A stretch of DNA of 64,000 bases from Bicyclus anynana (GCF_947172395.1 NC_069083.1:11874501-11938500); one strand, 5' to 3'; positions 1-12,351 are shown, counted from the stretch's first letter. The notes: generated from the letters alone by a model not told the origin. Made by a program: numbers and translations.

Positions 1-135
1 GTCATTTTACTGACTGGAATTAATAATAATCGAACATACGATTAATCTGACTTAAGATTTTTAATTCCAGTCAGTAAAATGACATTTCAGTGACAGTTGC
101 ACTTGTCATTTTACTGGCTGGAATTAATAATCGTA
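1..135. repeat. Palindromic MITE-like repeat with a third arm
   Basis: Bases 1-23 (GTCATTTTACTGACTGGAAT...) are the exact reverse complement of 61-83, and a further near-identical direct copy follows at 105-131. Arms of this kind suggest a short DNA transposon; the left edge may lie outside the window. Confidence 0.6.
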
Positions 136-460
136 CTATAAAATTATTTTATGCATGCTGAATACACTCGTACATGGTATTGTTTCAGTGAGCGAGGGTG
201 ATAATTAAAAATTAAACCGTACCGCTCTTTGGTACAAAGCTACCGTGTATCGGAGCGTAGCACTTCAGTCCCAAATTGTCAAGCTGCTATTTTACCGCTG
301 TTCAGGGATTCAAACGCATATGCTACGAATGGGGTATTGAAGTCGGAACTCACCGTCAAACGGGGGGAAAATAAACGTAACAGAATGTTTCGATTTGTTC
401 TGTGCATACAAATGTATAGGTACGACATTTTTAACAAACTTGTGATGCCTAGACACTAGC
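135..460. other. No recognisable feature
   Basis: A 76-codon open frame at 229-459 shows no family motif and I treat it as chance. Confidence 0.4.
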
Positions 461-665
461 CTTTTTTTTTTTTTTTTTCGCGGGGGAAATCTCTTTCTGA
501 GATACCCGACTTACTGGGGGACAAGACGGGTTATGTGGAATTTACCACTAAAACCCCCTCGGTGGCCACCCTCAGCGCATTTTGGTAGGCTCCGGGACCT
601 CAGTTAAACTCGCCGGTGCCTCCGTTGCACTATGCCTCTGGTGCTCGTCTACGAGTAACATTTTT
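461..665. repeat. GC-rich retroposon fragment with poly(T) lead
   Basis: A 19-base T run is followed by CGCGGGGGAAATCTC and a C/G-rich stretch with CCCGACTTACTGG and GCTCCGGGACCTC. A poly(T)-led GC-rich block is the look of the 3' end of a retroposon inserted on the minus strand. I cannot name the family. Confidence 0.35.
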
Positions 666-839
666 GCTCTATATAACACGTTGTAGCAGCTTCAGCCACT
701 CTAAGCTGCTACGAGTATCTGACATTTAGTTTCTAAGTACGAGTTTCTTACATAGACACTAGCCTAAGGCAATAAATATACAATTGATTGAAGAACCGTT
801 ATAAGTCAAAAGATATTGACTGATTTGATATAAGTAAAA

Positions 840-965
840 TAAATAAATATTAACATAAACAATACATCACTGCTTAGCCCCAAAGTAAGCGTTTATAGCC
901 TCATTTATGTGTACTAAGATAGCGGATTCATACAATATAAGGAATGAGGTACATATAAGGCATAT
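840..965. repeat. SINE-D fragment (tail part)
   Basis: Shares CTTAGCCCCAAAG and flanking sequence with the complete copy at 48820-49075, but lacks the tRNA-like head. Confidence 0.5.
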
Positions 966-1959
966 TAGGTATGCCTGGCTTTCGCCATTCAGTCCATAAA
1001 TAATTTGCAGTAAATATCCAGTTTCTTCATCGCCACTTATATCCTATTCCTGACAGAAAATAACATGAAAAGGAAAACGGAACAATTGCAAGGTGATGTT
1101 TTTTATTGCGAATCATTAATGCAAATCTTTTTAAAATTGTTATTTCAACGAGGTGCCATTTTGTTGAGCATAAACGCTGTTTATTATGCAACGTTTCTTT
1201 TTCTCATCTCGAAATATAAGCGAGATCTAATTTTTATTACACTGTATGTTAAAAACGTCCCATCCGATCCTTAAGGAACATGCATTAGAATACTATGAAT
1301 ACTAAACGTCGATAGGATTTCAGAAAGTGAAAACACTCTACTTTGGTATAAGAATTGCATTACGTACCTATTGCAAATCTGTTGACCCTTATCCTGAAAG
1401 CTTTGCTACGTTTCGACCGCCAAGGCCAATGAACCTATTTTTGTAGGTAACATCGAAAAATATTGGAGCATTGACCATCTAAGTTTTTGCTACTATTGCT
1501 ATTAAATCTATTTTTTTTTTCACGGTAAAATGTAGGTACAATTTTAATTTGGACTCTGAACTTGTTTTCAGTAAAACAAGCCAAACGATTTTGCTAATTT
1601 TCTTAAATCGATCAATCTAAGTAGCATGTTTGCAACTTTTTAATTAATTATTTATGTTTTTCGTGCGATAGATTTATTAAAAAAGCTTTAGAGTATGAAG
1701 AGTGTAATCCCAGGACGTCAAAATAAAGTGGCTAGCGCAGACAATAAATCTTGGACATTTTCTTCCTAGCCAGAGCAAAAACAAAATTAATTACCTTACC
1801 TACTGCGTCGAGCTTAGAATCCAGACCAGGTTTTTGACTTTTATAATGATGTAGTGAGTAACGTAGTTTTGCGAGAGAAATTAAATTAAACGGCCCGGAT
1901 TCTCAGTAACATAATCGTGTATCTCAACTAATTTTTAATAAGTGCTTTCATTAATCAAT
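966..1959. other. Intergenic, nothing recognised
   Basis: AT-rich sequence with one 69-codon open frame (1065-1274) lacking any motif. No coding signal supported on either strand. Confidence 0.45.
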
Positions 1960-2260
1960 AACAACCCATATTCGGCTCACCATTGGCCACGTGTCACCTT
2001 TCAGAATGAGAGTGGTTAGGACTTGGTCCACAACGCTGGCCCAATGCGGATTGGTAGACTCACACGTAGAGATTTACGGAAATTCTCAGGTAAGTATGCA
2101 GGTTTCCTCGCGATTATTTCCTTCAACGTTTGACACAAGTGATATTTAATTTCTTAAAATGCACAAAACTGAAAAGTTGGAGGTGCATGCCCCGGACCGG
2201 TTCGAACCTACGCCCTACGAGTCGAAGGCTACACCTTCGACTCGGAGGGCGTAGGTTTTA
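1960..2260 (-). repeat. SINE-B (tRNA-derived), with snapback at the head
   Basis: Contains the SINE-B landmarks ACCCATATTCGGCTCAC, CAATGCGGATTGG, GCAGGTTTCCTCGCGA and GGAGGTGCATGCCCCGG. The head has been replaced by an inverted repeat (2205-2257), so the B-box region folds on itself. Confidence 0.75.
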
Positions 2261-2339
2261 ATTGTCATCAATATCATTAAGTCATCTACATGTCTACACT
2301 TGCTCGTATTAAGAAGAGGAAAGAGTTGTATGAATGAAT

Positions 2340-2480
2340 TTTTGTATGTAACGAATAAACTCAAAAACTACTGGACAGGTTTAAAAATTCTTTCGCCAAT
2401 GTAGCTTATATTACAAGGGATATACGCTATACAACATCATGCTACGAGCAACTAGGAGCGGAGCATCAATGAAAATTGTG
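2340..2480. repeat. Lepidopteran interspersed repeat fragment (possibly Helitron-like)
   Basis: Has AAAAACTACTGGACAGG and CTACGAGCAACTAGGAGCGG, the same layout as at 10245-10400. Related units recur in the window. A non-autonomous Helitron origin is possible but I see no diagnostic end. Confidence 0.4.
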
Positions 2481-2674
2481 GCAAAAACGGGAAAACAAAT
2501 TTCCTTGTGAGGGCTACAAGCTTTTTTACAAAACTGGTATGTCAATTGCACTGTGTCAGTAGATCGTAAAAAAGAGAGAAAGACAATGTTATGGAGTTAT
2601 CGTAAAATAAAATATACGAAACAATTTAATCTTTCGCCAGTAGACACTTTTTGGCAGAACCTGACTGAGGAAGT

Positions 2675-3235
2675 AAGTAGGTAGGTCGGTAGTTTCATCT
2701 ATTGCATGTTATAGACGGAGAGTCAGCGACCTTCGTTATTTAATAAAAATTTGACTAATAGATGAGTTCTGTAAGCAACTATGGAGTTTGTGCCGTGGTG
2801 GCTTTGGGACATAGCAGGTTTCAGGATCCAGACCCTCAACCACCTAAGTATAGAGTATATATTTATTTTATATTTTTATCGGCATAATATGAGAAATAAT
2901 AATATATCCCTTTTCGCCAGACACTTGGCTTCATGGCAATCCTTCCCTAGAGACCCTTGAAGTTTCAAATTAAATAGTGTTTCGAAGAGTTGCCGCGAAG
3001 ATGTGTGACTGGCGACTGGGAATATAATTTCCCATATTATGCCGAGGAAAACATGAAAAAATTACACTATATACTTAGACGGTTGAAGGTCTGGGTCCTT
3101 AAAACCTGCTACCTCCCAAAACCATTACTGTCCAAATTCCATAATTGGCTACCGTACTTACTTATGGTAGAAGCATGAACTGGCAAACTTTCAGCTTTTA
3201 TAAAATGATGAAGGCTCATCCTCACTGTGTATTTT
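2675..3235. mobile_element. Foldback element F, copy 1
   Basis: Left and right halves are diverged inverted repeats: GGCATAATATGAGAAA (2881) pairs with TTTCCCATATTATGCC (3028), and GGTGGCTTTGGGACATAGC with the complement in CTACCTCCCAAAACC. A longer relative lies at 51605-52465. Confidence 0.65.
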
Positions 3236-3940
3236 TTTTTCACAAGCATATTTGCATCAGTCAAATATGTCGCTTGCATGCACTACAGTTGTTCTAAATG
3301 GGGCCATTAACCTGAGGTAACTGCTTCGATCGTATGTATTATAAAAAAATGTTACAAATGTAAAAAAAGATATAATGTAATATTTTCCTGTTCACACAAC
3401 AGTTCATGCTCACGACACAATCTCCCCTGGTTCTCAACTAATTCCTTGCGCTCCGTTGAAGGCTGTACAACGCAATAAATTCAACGCATTCATAAACGCA
3501 ACCAACCGAGAGAGTTCTGATAAAAATGCGAATGCTATTGACGTTTATTTTTCTAAGAAAACAATCTCGAGTTACCTTAAATAGAAATATTATAAAATGT
3601 AATAAGCGTCGTAGTGGAGTATCGATCCCACGTCTCATGGACCACTGATGCGTTCCTGTTTGCGTTATGTCCATTTATAGGTGTCTTATATTTTGACCAC
3701 CCATTTTGAGCCCACAATCCAGTACTGGAGCAGTGTCAAAACTTTATTTTCCCTCTCCTAGAAGGAAGTTCCTTGAGTGGTTAGTTATTATAGGCTTAAT
3801 GTTGTTAATGATAATTTTTATTTTATCCACGCAATAAGTATAATAATTATGGTGGCTCTGGACCATTCTCAGCTGCACCACTCATAGCCACCATAATCTA
3901 AGTTCCATTGTTACTTATCTTTTTCAGAAGCATGGGCTGC
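3236..3940. other. Intergenic; one short hairpin
   Basis: Nothing coding. A hairpin with TTATGGTGGCT / AGCCACCATAA arms lies near 3848-3898. Confidence 0.4.
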
Positions 3941-3954
3941 ACTGCATTGTCATC

Positions 3955-4325
3955 ACAGGCGAATATTTAATAAGTATGTCTTGCCTGTGATGACGTATGG
4001 AGCGGAAACGTGGACACTGTCGATTGGCCTTATACACAAATTTAAAGTCGCTCAGCGAGCTATAAAGAGGGCTATGTTAGGAGTCTCTCTGAAGGACAAA
4101 ATCTGGAACGAGGAAATACAATGTACGAGTAGCCCAAAGGATTAGCAAACTGGAGTGGCAGTGGGCGGGCCATATCTGTCGTAGAACAGATGGCCGCTGG
4201 GGCAGACGTGTTCTGAAGTTGAGACCACGTCAGCAAGCGCAGTGTAGGACGCCCTCCAGCTAGATGGTCCGACAACATCAAGAAAGTAGTGGGAAATGGC
4301 TGGATGAGGAAGGCGGAGGATCGTG
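3955..4325 (+). mobile_element. RTE-like non-LTR retrotransposon, 3' ORF remnant
   Basis: Reads FNKYVLPVMTYGAETWTLS, then KFKVAQRAIKRAMLGVSL, then RISKLEWQWAGHICRRTDGR in shifted frames. This is the C-terminal end of the endonuclease/reverse-transcriptase protein common in Lepidoptera. Frameshifts and a stop make it dead. Confidence 0.75.
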
Positions 4326-4333
4326 TGTGGTGG

Positions 4334-4386
4334 ACAAGTTTGTCAGTCTCATCAACAGCCTGTGTTGATGAGACTGACAAACTTGT
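4334..4386. repeat. Perfect 24-bp hairpin
   Basis: Arms 4334-4357 and 4363-4386 are exact complements around a 5-base loop (GCCTG). It sits directly past the RTE-like remnant. Confidence 0.85.
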
Positions 4387-4389
4387 ATA

Positions 4390-5100
4390 ATATGACGAAT
4401 GTCTGACTATAGCAGGCTCACAGCATATAATAGCGTTACGAGTACCTCGAGTACAGGTGGTGTTAATATTCATTATTTATATTATTATAAAAAGGAGGTA
4501 TTTGTATAAAGTTGTTATGATTGTTATAGTATAAATAAGAGCTTATTTGATAATTTGAGTTCAGTTCTTTGTTGAGCGGCATGCATGTCATCACGCTGCT
4601 CGACGCATTAGTGATTTTGTGCGATAATATTTTGTGGTGTAATTATTGATCACAAATTGTTTAGTGTGGGCATGGATAACATGTCGGACATAAGAGATGA
4701 GTGTTAGTGCATTCTGAAAGCTACCATTAACCTAATCTAAGATCACAAGTCCTGGTACATGCTCGAGATGTTTCCTCTACCACAAAATAATGGTACAATC
4801 CCTGTTACTGATACTCGTTGCGTTATAATAGTTCCGTAGCTCATATAAATGTTTTGTTACAAAACAATTGATGCATGATGATTCGACGCGTGGCCCATTG
4901 CAAATTGATGTTCTCTCCGTGTAGCTGTCGAAAGTTTCAACGTATCAGCGAGGTGCAGGCGCGGAACAAAATTGTAGCGGTTTGAGCTCCAAAAATAGCC
5001 AACGAGGCGTTTTGCCATGTTCAACTCGTCCTCACATTGTTTTCGCTGTTTTTTTTTTAGGGTACAAACGTCCAAGTGAAAAAATTTAACCCTTATTGGA
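4390..5100. other. Intergenic, nothing recognised
   Basis: AT-rich. A 72-codon minus-strand frame (4857-5075) has no family motif. Confidence 0.4.
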
Positions 5101-5107
5101 TTGTTTG

Positions 5108-5935
5108 AAGGCCTCCGTGGCGCAATGGTATGCGCGGTGGATTTACAAATCGGATGTCCTGGGCCGATGGAGATCTTCTTAATTGATCCAGGTCTGGCTA
5201 GCGGGAGGCTTCGGCCGAGTTACTACCTTACCGGCAAAGACGTGCCGCTGAGCGATTTAGCGTTCCGGTATACGATGTCGTGTAAAAACCGAAAAGGGTG
5301 TGGATTTTCATCCTCCTCCTAACAAGTTAGCCCGCTTCCATATTAGACTGCATCATCACTTACCATCAAGTGAGATTCCAGGGGATCATCATATCAGCCG
5401 ATGGAAGTCCACTGCAGGACATAGGCCTTTTGTAAGGACTTCCAAACATCACGATACTGAGCCACCTGCATCCAGCGAATACCTGCGACTCGCTTGATGT
5501 CGTCAGTCCACCTGGTGGGGGGTCGGCCAGCACTGCGCTTACTAGTGCTGGGTCTCGATTCCAGCACTTTGGGACCCCGACGTCCATCGGCTCTACGAAC
5601 TATGTGCCCCGCCCATTGCCACTTCAGCTTCGCAACTCGTTGAGCTATGTCGGTGTTTGGTTCTTCTGTGGATCTCCTCATTTCTGATTCGATCACGCAG
5701 AAATACTTAATTCCATCGCCCGCTGTGTGACTCTGAGCCATCTTATGAAGCCCATAGTTAGCGACCAACTGACGTGTCAAAAGTGCTTGTAAACTGAGCC
5801 TACTTGAAATAAATGATTTTTGATTTGATTTGATTTGATTTAAATTCTCGGAACCATAGGTCATCACTGGCAACACGCACTGTTCGAATTTGATTTGAGA
5901 TTCCAGGGGATAACTTGTAAAGAATAAAAAAAAAT
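5108..5935 (+). repeat. SINE-A (tRNA-derived), split by an RTE-like insertion
   Basis: Head GGCCTCCGTGGCGCAATGG resembles a tRNA A box; the body has GAGATCTTCTTAATTG, GCGATTTAGCGTTCCGG and GTGTGGATTTTCATCC. The body stops at 5386 and resumes at 5896 with TAACTTGTAAAGAATAAAAA. The insert is flanked by a 16-bp target duplication (5371-5386 and 5896-5911). Confidence 0.85.
5387..5895 (-). mobile_element. RTE-like 3' end inserted into SINE-A, itself interrupted
   Basis: Minus-strand reading begins MLPVMTYGSEN and later has DIAQRVAKLKWQWAGHIVRR and GRPPTRWTDDIKRVAG with few breaks. Between these lies a foreign piece (about 5783-5852) with AAATAAATGATTTTTGATTT and TTTGA repeats, the tail of another non-LTR element. 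So this is an insertion within an insertion. Confidence 0.8.
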
Positions 5936-7368
5936 TAAAAAGCGATTAAACTGTCATAATATAACGCTGCTTTAGGCGGTTCTTACGTAAGTTGGGGTAT
6001 TAATTAGGCACCCAGACCCAGCTACACTTTGCCGCAGGTGAGACACACGGCTAAGTTTGAACGAGATCTCAACGTATGTTTCGTAACAGCTACTGCAGTT
6101 TGGAAATTTCTGGATGTTATTAGCACTTAAGTGAATGCTCCTTATTTGCTTTAATGGAGTAGTTTTGAGATAAAGAATGTTAAACTGAGGGCACAAGTGA
6201 TAAGAGAGATATTGTGCGTTTACCAAGTGTTTTGTTTATCTGTTCATCTTAGTATGTCTACGTCATTCTTGTATCTACGTTATGTCTATAGTCATTGTAA
6301 GTTATTTTAGATTTAATTGATATGTATCAGAAAATATTTGTATAATTTATTATCAGGAAATACACTTAATTCCCTAGACCATTTAATTACTCTGTACTAT
6401 GTAGTACTCTGCACTTATAAATCACATCAGTTTTAAGGATTTATTCATATTGGTGCAAAATCAAAACGAAGCTTCTCAGTATACGTAATCGCACACGCGT
6501 TGAACTCTATGTCGAATAAATAGTACTTCATGCGCACAACAAAACGCGCCTATTCGTTTGACTCGGTCGCTAGCACACGTCTTTTCAATATAGGTATTTA
6601 CTAAATAATTACAAAGTACGTTAATAAATGTATATTGAACACAATATAATTTAAAAAATACACATAGTTTTCACTCTATTGAATCGAGCCTTATATTCTG
6701 TATAAAATTTGAAAGGGTTGTGAACCCAAATTAATGTATAAGTAAAGCAAAAAATTACGTTTACCCACTGTACGATCGCTATACTGTGTTCATAGTAAGG
6801 TGATTAGTTCCGCGTAGTAATTTTTCCAGGAAGAAAATGACCAAGATTTGTTACTTTCGCCACTACGAAAAACTTTGCTAAATAAGGGTCATAAGTAAGA
6901 TCTGATTTTCGGCCACGTATAAAGTGAAGTTTTAAAAGTATTTTTACATGGTTATATATTGAAAACAAAGGGATTATTAGCCATCTCCTTAATTAGTGCA
7001 TTGTTATTATGAATGAATATGAAAACAATAACTTGGTATCAGGACTTATTAAGCAGAATTACTCCTATAAAATGCAATACAAGAACATTTCAATAGTAAG
7101 AAAACAATAGCAAGACGCTTAAAGTTGCCTAACGAGTCTGCACTAGTGAATTGCGCCAGTGACTGAGTGAAGTAGGAGCCGGGAGGTGCTTGTAAAAGCT
7201 TTAGTTCACGTTTTCGTTTTACGTTCTTACTATTCTATGGAGAGTTCTCTCACGTAATTACCTGGAAATGTATGTAAGACGGATGTCTTCGGAGTACGAC
7301 GGACAACCTATCCATAATTTTTAGCAATTCTACATCTTTAGGATCATTCTATGTTACGGAGAAATGAC
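5936..7368. other. Intergenic, nothing recognised
   Basis: AT-rich with no conserved coding reading on either strand. Confidence 0.45.
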
Positions 7369-7620
7369 GTCAAACATGTTTGATAATAGGTGCGGTGCGG
7401 GGACGCCATTTCAGCACCTTGGGAACCCAACGTCCATCGGCTCTTCGAACTATGTGGTCTGCCCATTGCCACTTTAGCTTCGTGACTCGCTGAGCTATAT
7501 CAGTGACCTTAGTTCGCCTGCGGATCTCCACATTTCTGATTCGATCACGCAGAGTAACCCCAAGCATAGCTCGCTCCATCGCACGCTGAGTGACTTTGAG
7601 CCTTCAAATAAGGCCCATAG
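7369..7620 (-). mobile_element. RTE-like 3' remnant
   Basis: Minus-strand reading MERAMLGVTLRDRIRNVEIR, then DIAQRVTKLKWQWADHIVRR, then DGRWVPKVLKWRPRT. Same family as at 3955 and 5387; truncated at both ends. Confidence 0.75.
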
Positions 7621-8290
7621 TTATTTTTATTTATAGTCCATTTTCGTTTCTGCAAAATTATATTATTTTTTCTGCTTAAAAATATGTACCTAGTAGTACG
7701 TACTTAAGAAACGAAATGAAAATTATTTAGTACGGCTTGTATATGCTACGAACCATAGACTAAAATGAGCTGCATGCAACATACATGATCATGTTTCTCT
7801 CATCTTTTACAAACAACCGTAATTGGAAAATCGTAGCTATTAGATTGTGTAGCTTGGTAGATAGTGACTTTAGCAAAAACAGCTTTTCTTTTTCCTAGTC
7901 ATGTTTCACTGCTAGGAGATATAAATGCTACGATAAACAAAATTCTAAACTGTTTAAAAATAATGCACTCGGGCACAAAACAACTTTGTTTATAAACCAT
8001 AACTCGATCAAATGAACAAAGTTTCCAACAGGATTCCGAATATAAACTTTTCCTCCCCATATTGTGCGAGTAGATACAGTGCACTCATTCACAGTTGACG
8101 GTGTTGTACAAACTTTCGTATAAACACTAGATACGTATAGATCGTGTTACGTAAAAAGTGCACTAACAGTCTCAGTGTTGGGACATTTATTTAGCATGCT
8201 AATGTGTGTGCCTTTTTATGCAATTCTTCTTTTTTTCTCATTTATTTATTTGACCTTTTTTAAAAATGTTAACAATGCTTATCATGCAAA
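7621..8290. other. Intergenic, nothing recognised
   Basis: AT-rich; short random frames only. Confidence 0.45.
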
Positions 8291-8292
8291 AA

Positions 8293-8615
8293 TATAATCA
8301 TCATCATCATCCATTATCAACCCATATACGGCTCACTGCTGAGCTCGAATCTCCTCTTAGAATGAGAGGGGTTAGGCCAATAGTCCACCACGCTGGCCCA
8401 ATGCGGATTGGCAGACTCCACACACGCAGATAATTTTCTTAATTCTCTGTTTTGCAGGTTTCCTCACGATGTTTTCCTTCACCGTTTGAGACACGTGATA
8501 ATTCTTAAAATGCACACAAGTGAAAAGTTGGAGGTGCATGCCAAGGATCGGATTCGAACCTACGCCCTCCGGAATCAGAGGCAGAGGTCATATTCACTAG
8601 GCTATCACGGCACTA
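8293..8615 (-). repeat. SINE-B, near full length
   Basis: Sense on the minus strand. The tRNA-like head lies at 8550-8612 (GGCTATCACGG on plus); the B box reads GTTCGAATCC on minus. The tail is the ATCATCATCATC run at 8299. Landmarks GAGAGGGGTTAGGCC and CACGCTGGCCCAATGCGG are intact. Confidence 0.85.
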
Positions 8616-9436
8616 AAAAAAATATAATACACAATATTAAAAAATTATAAAAAAAAATCAACCCTCTCGCTGCCGGACATTTGAGTAGTTGACTCAACTT
8701 GTGATGATAATAATGATAATGTCTCTGCGGCCCTTGCACGTTTTCAGTTGAGCCGATCTTGAGAGATCCAACTTGTGCAGAGTCGACCAACACAGCGCTT
8801 GTGGGAGCTTTAAGGCATGAAGATAACACCGGCTTGGCACCCGCATTACAATAGAACATACTGTGTTTTTTGCTTTTTGATTAGTCGGTATGTCAATTTT
8901 TAGTTTTTGAAATCAGTTGTTCTTTCAGAAATTTACTAGCAGTCAGTTACTATCCTGACATTTTGTTTTTTTCAATAACGACACTTTTCTGTTAATTTTC
9001 AGCGTAGTAAAAAACATTATAACAAAGAAATAAATGTGTTCTTCATATTATAAAACCAGTACGTTGCTTGACGGATACACAAGTAGGTATATAAATAAAA
9101 TGGATAAAGGGTTAAGTGATTTTAATCAATTAGTAATAGTACAATCTAAGAAATATTGCGAAAATGTGGTAACGTTTGGCTTTAGGGCAAGGCACCTCAG
9201 CATTTTCTTTAATTAACTCACGGTACGGCAGCATGCCAAAGCCTTACGCGGAGATATTTGCTGTGGCATAAATTCCCATAGCAAATAATATGCCGCTGCT
9301 AATCATGCTGCCACAGTCAGTATATTCACAACATACACCAAGAATGCACAAAAGGCAACGATTATATATAAATAATACAATACTATTAATACAGTAAATT
9401 GCAAGTTTTAATACCTATACTTCCAAAATTTTTAAT
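8616..9436. other. Intergenic, nothing coding
   Basis: Contains a loose inverted repeat (CGGCAGCATG near 9228; CATGCTGCC near 9305). No gene supported. Confidence 0.4.
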
Positions 9437-9439
9437 TTC

Positions 9440-9735
9440 TCATCATCATCATTATCAGCCGACGGACGTTCACTGCTGGAAATAGGTCTGAACTTCCAAG
9501 CACAACGGTATCGAGCCGCCAGCATCCAGCGGCTCCCTGCAACCATCTTGATGTCATCGATCCACCTGGTGCGGGGCCGCCATTCCAGCACCTTGAGACC
9601 CCACATCCATCGGCTCTTCGAACTATGCGCCCTGCCTATTGCCACATCAGATTCACGACTTGCTGAGCTATGTCAGTGACTTTGGTTCTTCTGCGGATCT
9701 CCTCATTACTGATTCGATCACGCAGAAAATCCAAT
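9440..9735 (-). mobile_element. RTE-like 3' remnant with tail
   Basis: Begins on plus with TCATCATCATTATCAGCCGA (the element's 3' tail on minus) and GTTCACTGCTGG. The minus frame gives RWIDDIKMVAGSRWMLAARY. Confidence 0.75.
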
Positions 9736-10244
9736 GTCAATGATAATGACGGGGACCGACGACAGTGTTTCAACCCAGGATCTCTAAATATTTAAAAATA
9801 ATTTTTTTTATGTATTCAAGTATAAAAATACAACGATAATGAACAATATAAAACCCTTTAAAAATGCCAACTAGCCTATTGGTGGATACATAGCCATAGT
9901 TCCCATTAAGCGAAACACTCGCAGTCACGTTAATTAACGCGTGCACCCGTTAACTGTTCTACGAAGTTCTAAATTCGCTCAGGACGTTGAAGCGAATTAA
10001 TGCGGGCGTATGGTGCACTGTGAGACACATTTCTATTAAGAGAACTCTATAATAGCAGATACATTCAAGTTATAGAGGACTTATAGATAGAACACGAGAA
10101 TTATATAAACGCATTAGTTTTACCCTGTAATTTATACCCACTTCTATCTACTTAAATCTGTAGAGAGATCAATTCTGTACATGAAATATATTTCCAAAAT
10201 AACTATCAGGGCGTGATTAGTGATCGATACTGATGCCAAAAATG

Positions 10245-10400
10245 CAATTAGTTAAATTTTTGACTGTCTGTGTGTTCATTATAGAAACAAAAACTACTCG
10301 ACGGATTTTAACGAAACTTGGTACAATTATTCTACATACTCCTGGGCAGGTTATAGTATACGTTTCATTACGCTACGATCAATAGGAGCTGAGCAGTGAA
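10245..10400. repeat. Interspersed repeat fragment related to 2340-2480
   Basis: Shares AAAAACTACTCGACGGATTT and CTACGATCAATAGGAGCTGA with that unit. Confidence 0.45.
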
Positions 10401-10599
10401 GGGAAATGTTGGGAAAACGAAAGAAGTTACTCCATTTTTTAAGCTTCCGTCGCGTGTGCAGGCTAAATGGTAAAAGCTACAAAGAAATCATGTATGACTG
10501 GGGTATGATGGGGTATTTGTGTAATATTGATTATGTATTAGGATGTAAATTATTTGTATGTATGTCTATTACTAATACTATGGTTATTTTTGTTTTACG

Positions 10600-10771
10600 C
10601 CACCTGCTGATGTCCTTAAGTTTTCCTAAACCGAAGGTTGCCTGGAAGAAATCGCTACTTAGCGATAAGGCCGCCTTTTGTATGCTGATCTCTTTCTAAT
10701 TTGTTTTTCTTTCACTTGTTTTTGTCTTTGTGGTGTGCAAATAAAGTATATCTATCTATCTATCTATCTAT
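10600..10771 (+). repeat. Retroposon 3' end with TATC microsatellite tail
   Basis: Has AAGGTTGCCTGGAAGAAATC, GCGATAAGGCCGCCTTTTGT and AATAAAGTATATC, running into a TATC repeat (10749-10771). The order GC-rich block, AATAAA, simple repeat marks a non-LTR or SINE tail. Family not named. Confidence 0.55.
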
Positions 10772-11015
10772 GATTGGGTAGCGGTGGGGTAGTTTGTATG
10801 TCGTCCATACTTATTTATTTTATCTATACTCCATGTGATATGATATAGCTATTATGGTAGTATTATTTTACTTGAAAATGTAGATTTGGAAACAGTTAAG
10901 CTTAATATATAATAAGCTTTTATAAAAACCGAAAATAGTGTGTGATCTATAATAATCACAAGAGTTTTAATACGAACTTAGTGCCGTACGGTTTCTTACA
11001 ACATACACAGCTTGC

Positions 11016-11510
11016 TTAGAAAAAAATTAAAATTTCATTTGGAATGTTGTGAATAATGGAGGAACTAATATTATCTTCTACTAGCACACAAGTTGCAATA
11101 AAAAAAGTGTCCCTAACAACAAAGGTATATAGCCATCTTACACAGCTTCTTACTCTTACTCTTTCCACAAACGTTACCGCTTCGAAAATATGCGAGTGAT
11201 ATATCTGAATAATAGGTTGATCACGTGACCTTTCACTTATACTATTCACGATAAAGAAGGTCATTTCCATACATTTGTATTCCTGATCATTGATCATCAT
11301 GATATTTAATACATGTGTACATATTTTTAAAACGAAGTCCAGGAATACTTGTCTTTTTCGATCTTTGGGAACAATGCAATCACCAACAAGCGCTGAGTAA
11401 TGTAGTCCTGTCGTGTGTGAAAAGCTCTTACGTTTTGGTCGATTACAGAGGTAGTATCGAATTGAGTACCGAATAGAAGTAATAGATATGATCGCGCCGA
11501 TATTCATCAA
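11016..11510 (-). other. Unrecognised 164-codon open frame
   Basis: The longest uninterrupted frame in the intergenic half. It has no family motif, no visible neighbouring exon and an AT-driven amino acid composition (rich in Ile, Ser, Arg). I do not call it a gene; it could be a decayed transposon frame or chance. Confidence 0.15.
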
Positions 11511-12345
11511 CTGTCAGCTGACAAAGCCCGCTGACCACGCTCCATGACACTAGTCCTAGATTTATATGCTACTAGATATCCATTTTCTAGTATTTCAACT
11601 TCTTATCTGAAAGTCTTCATTACCTAGAGGCAATATAATAGGTAGATAAAAAGTTCTGCTGTTGAGAGAATACGTTCCACTTCATAACCAATGGAAAACT
11701 TAACTATTAAAGAAATGCAAATAAAAAAACAACATCATTCTGCCAACATAATGGTAAAGTTTTTAGTTTTAGTTGAATTATTCTATATTTAAGTTTATAT
11801 AGTTTTTATACTTCTTGAACACATACTTTAACATTGAAGATAATATTAAGATATTATTTGTTTAATTAACTTTCGTTGTTTACAATGGGACTAAATGAAA
11901 TTAAGCCAATTAGCCGTATTCGTCTCAGTTTCGACACGCTAGTGACATATCTATAGTATTAAATCTTTGGTCGCAGATACATAACGTTTTATTAGTAAAT
12001 ATCCTAGCATGTCTGCCTAAATTTAAATACTCGTATTGAAGCACATTCTACGCGTAATACCATAATACCGTTGAAGAGAAAATGAATTATTTAAATGACG
12101 TAAACGCAGTGAAACTGCTCTGGGAAAGGCCCCGCCACTTTTACATTTTAAATGACGTTTGTGGAAGACCGCTACCGAATATGGAGTTCCGGACAGGCCC
12201 TACAATTATTAGTAGGTATGGCTACACTTAAACATAAAAGCACCCATTCTTAAGTTTTAATTATCATAATATAAATAAGCTTTTCGGCATTTTAGCCCAT
12301 AGCTATAACTGAGTAGGTGAAGCAGAAAACGACCTACATACCCTT
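11511..12345. other. Intergenic, nothing recognised
   Basis: AT-rich, no coding signal. Confidence 0.4.
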
Positions 12346-12351
12346 ACCTTA

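Noticed and set aside
5101..5497. Open frames across the SINE-A at 5.1 kb
   Set aside because: The same readings occur wherever the SINE does; SINEs do not encode protein.
11016..11510. 164-codon frame as a gene
   Set aside because: No motif, no neighbouring exon, no sign of codon preference like the IntS6 exons.
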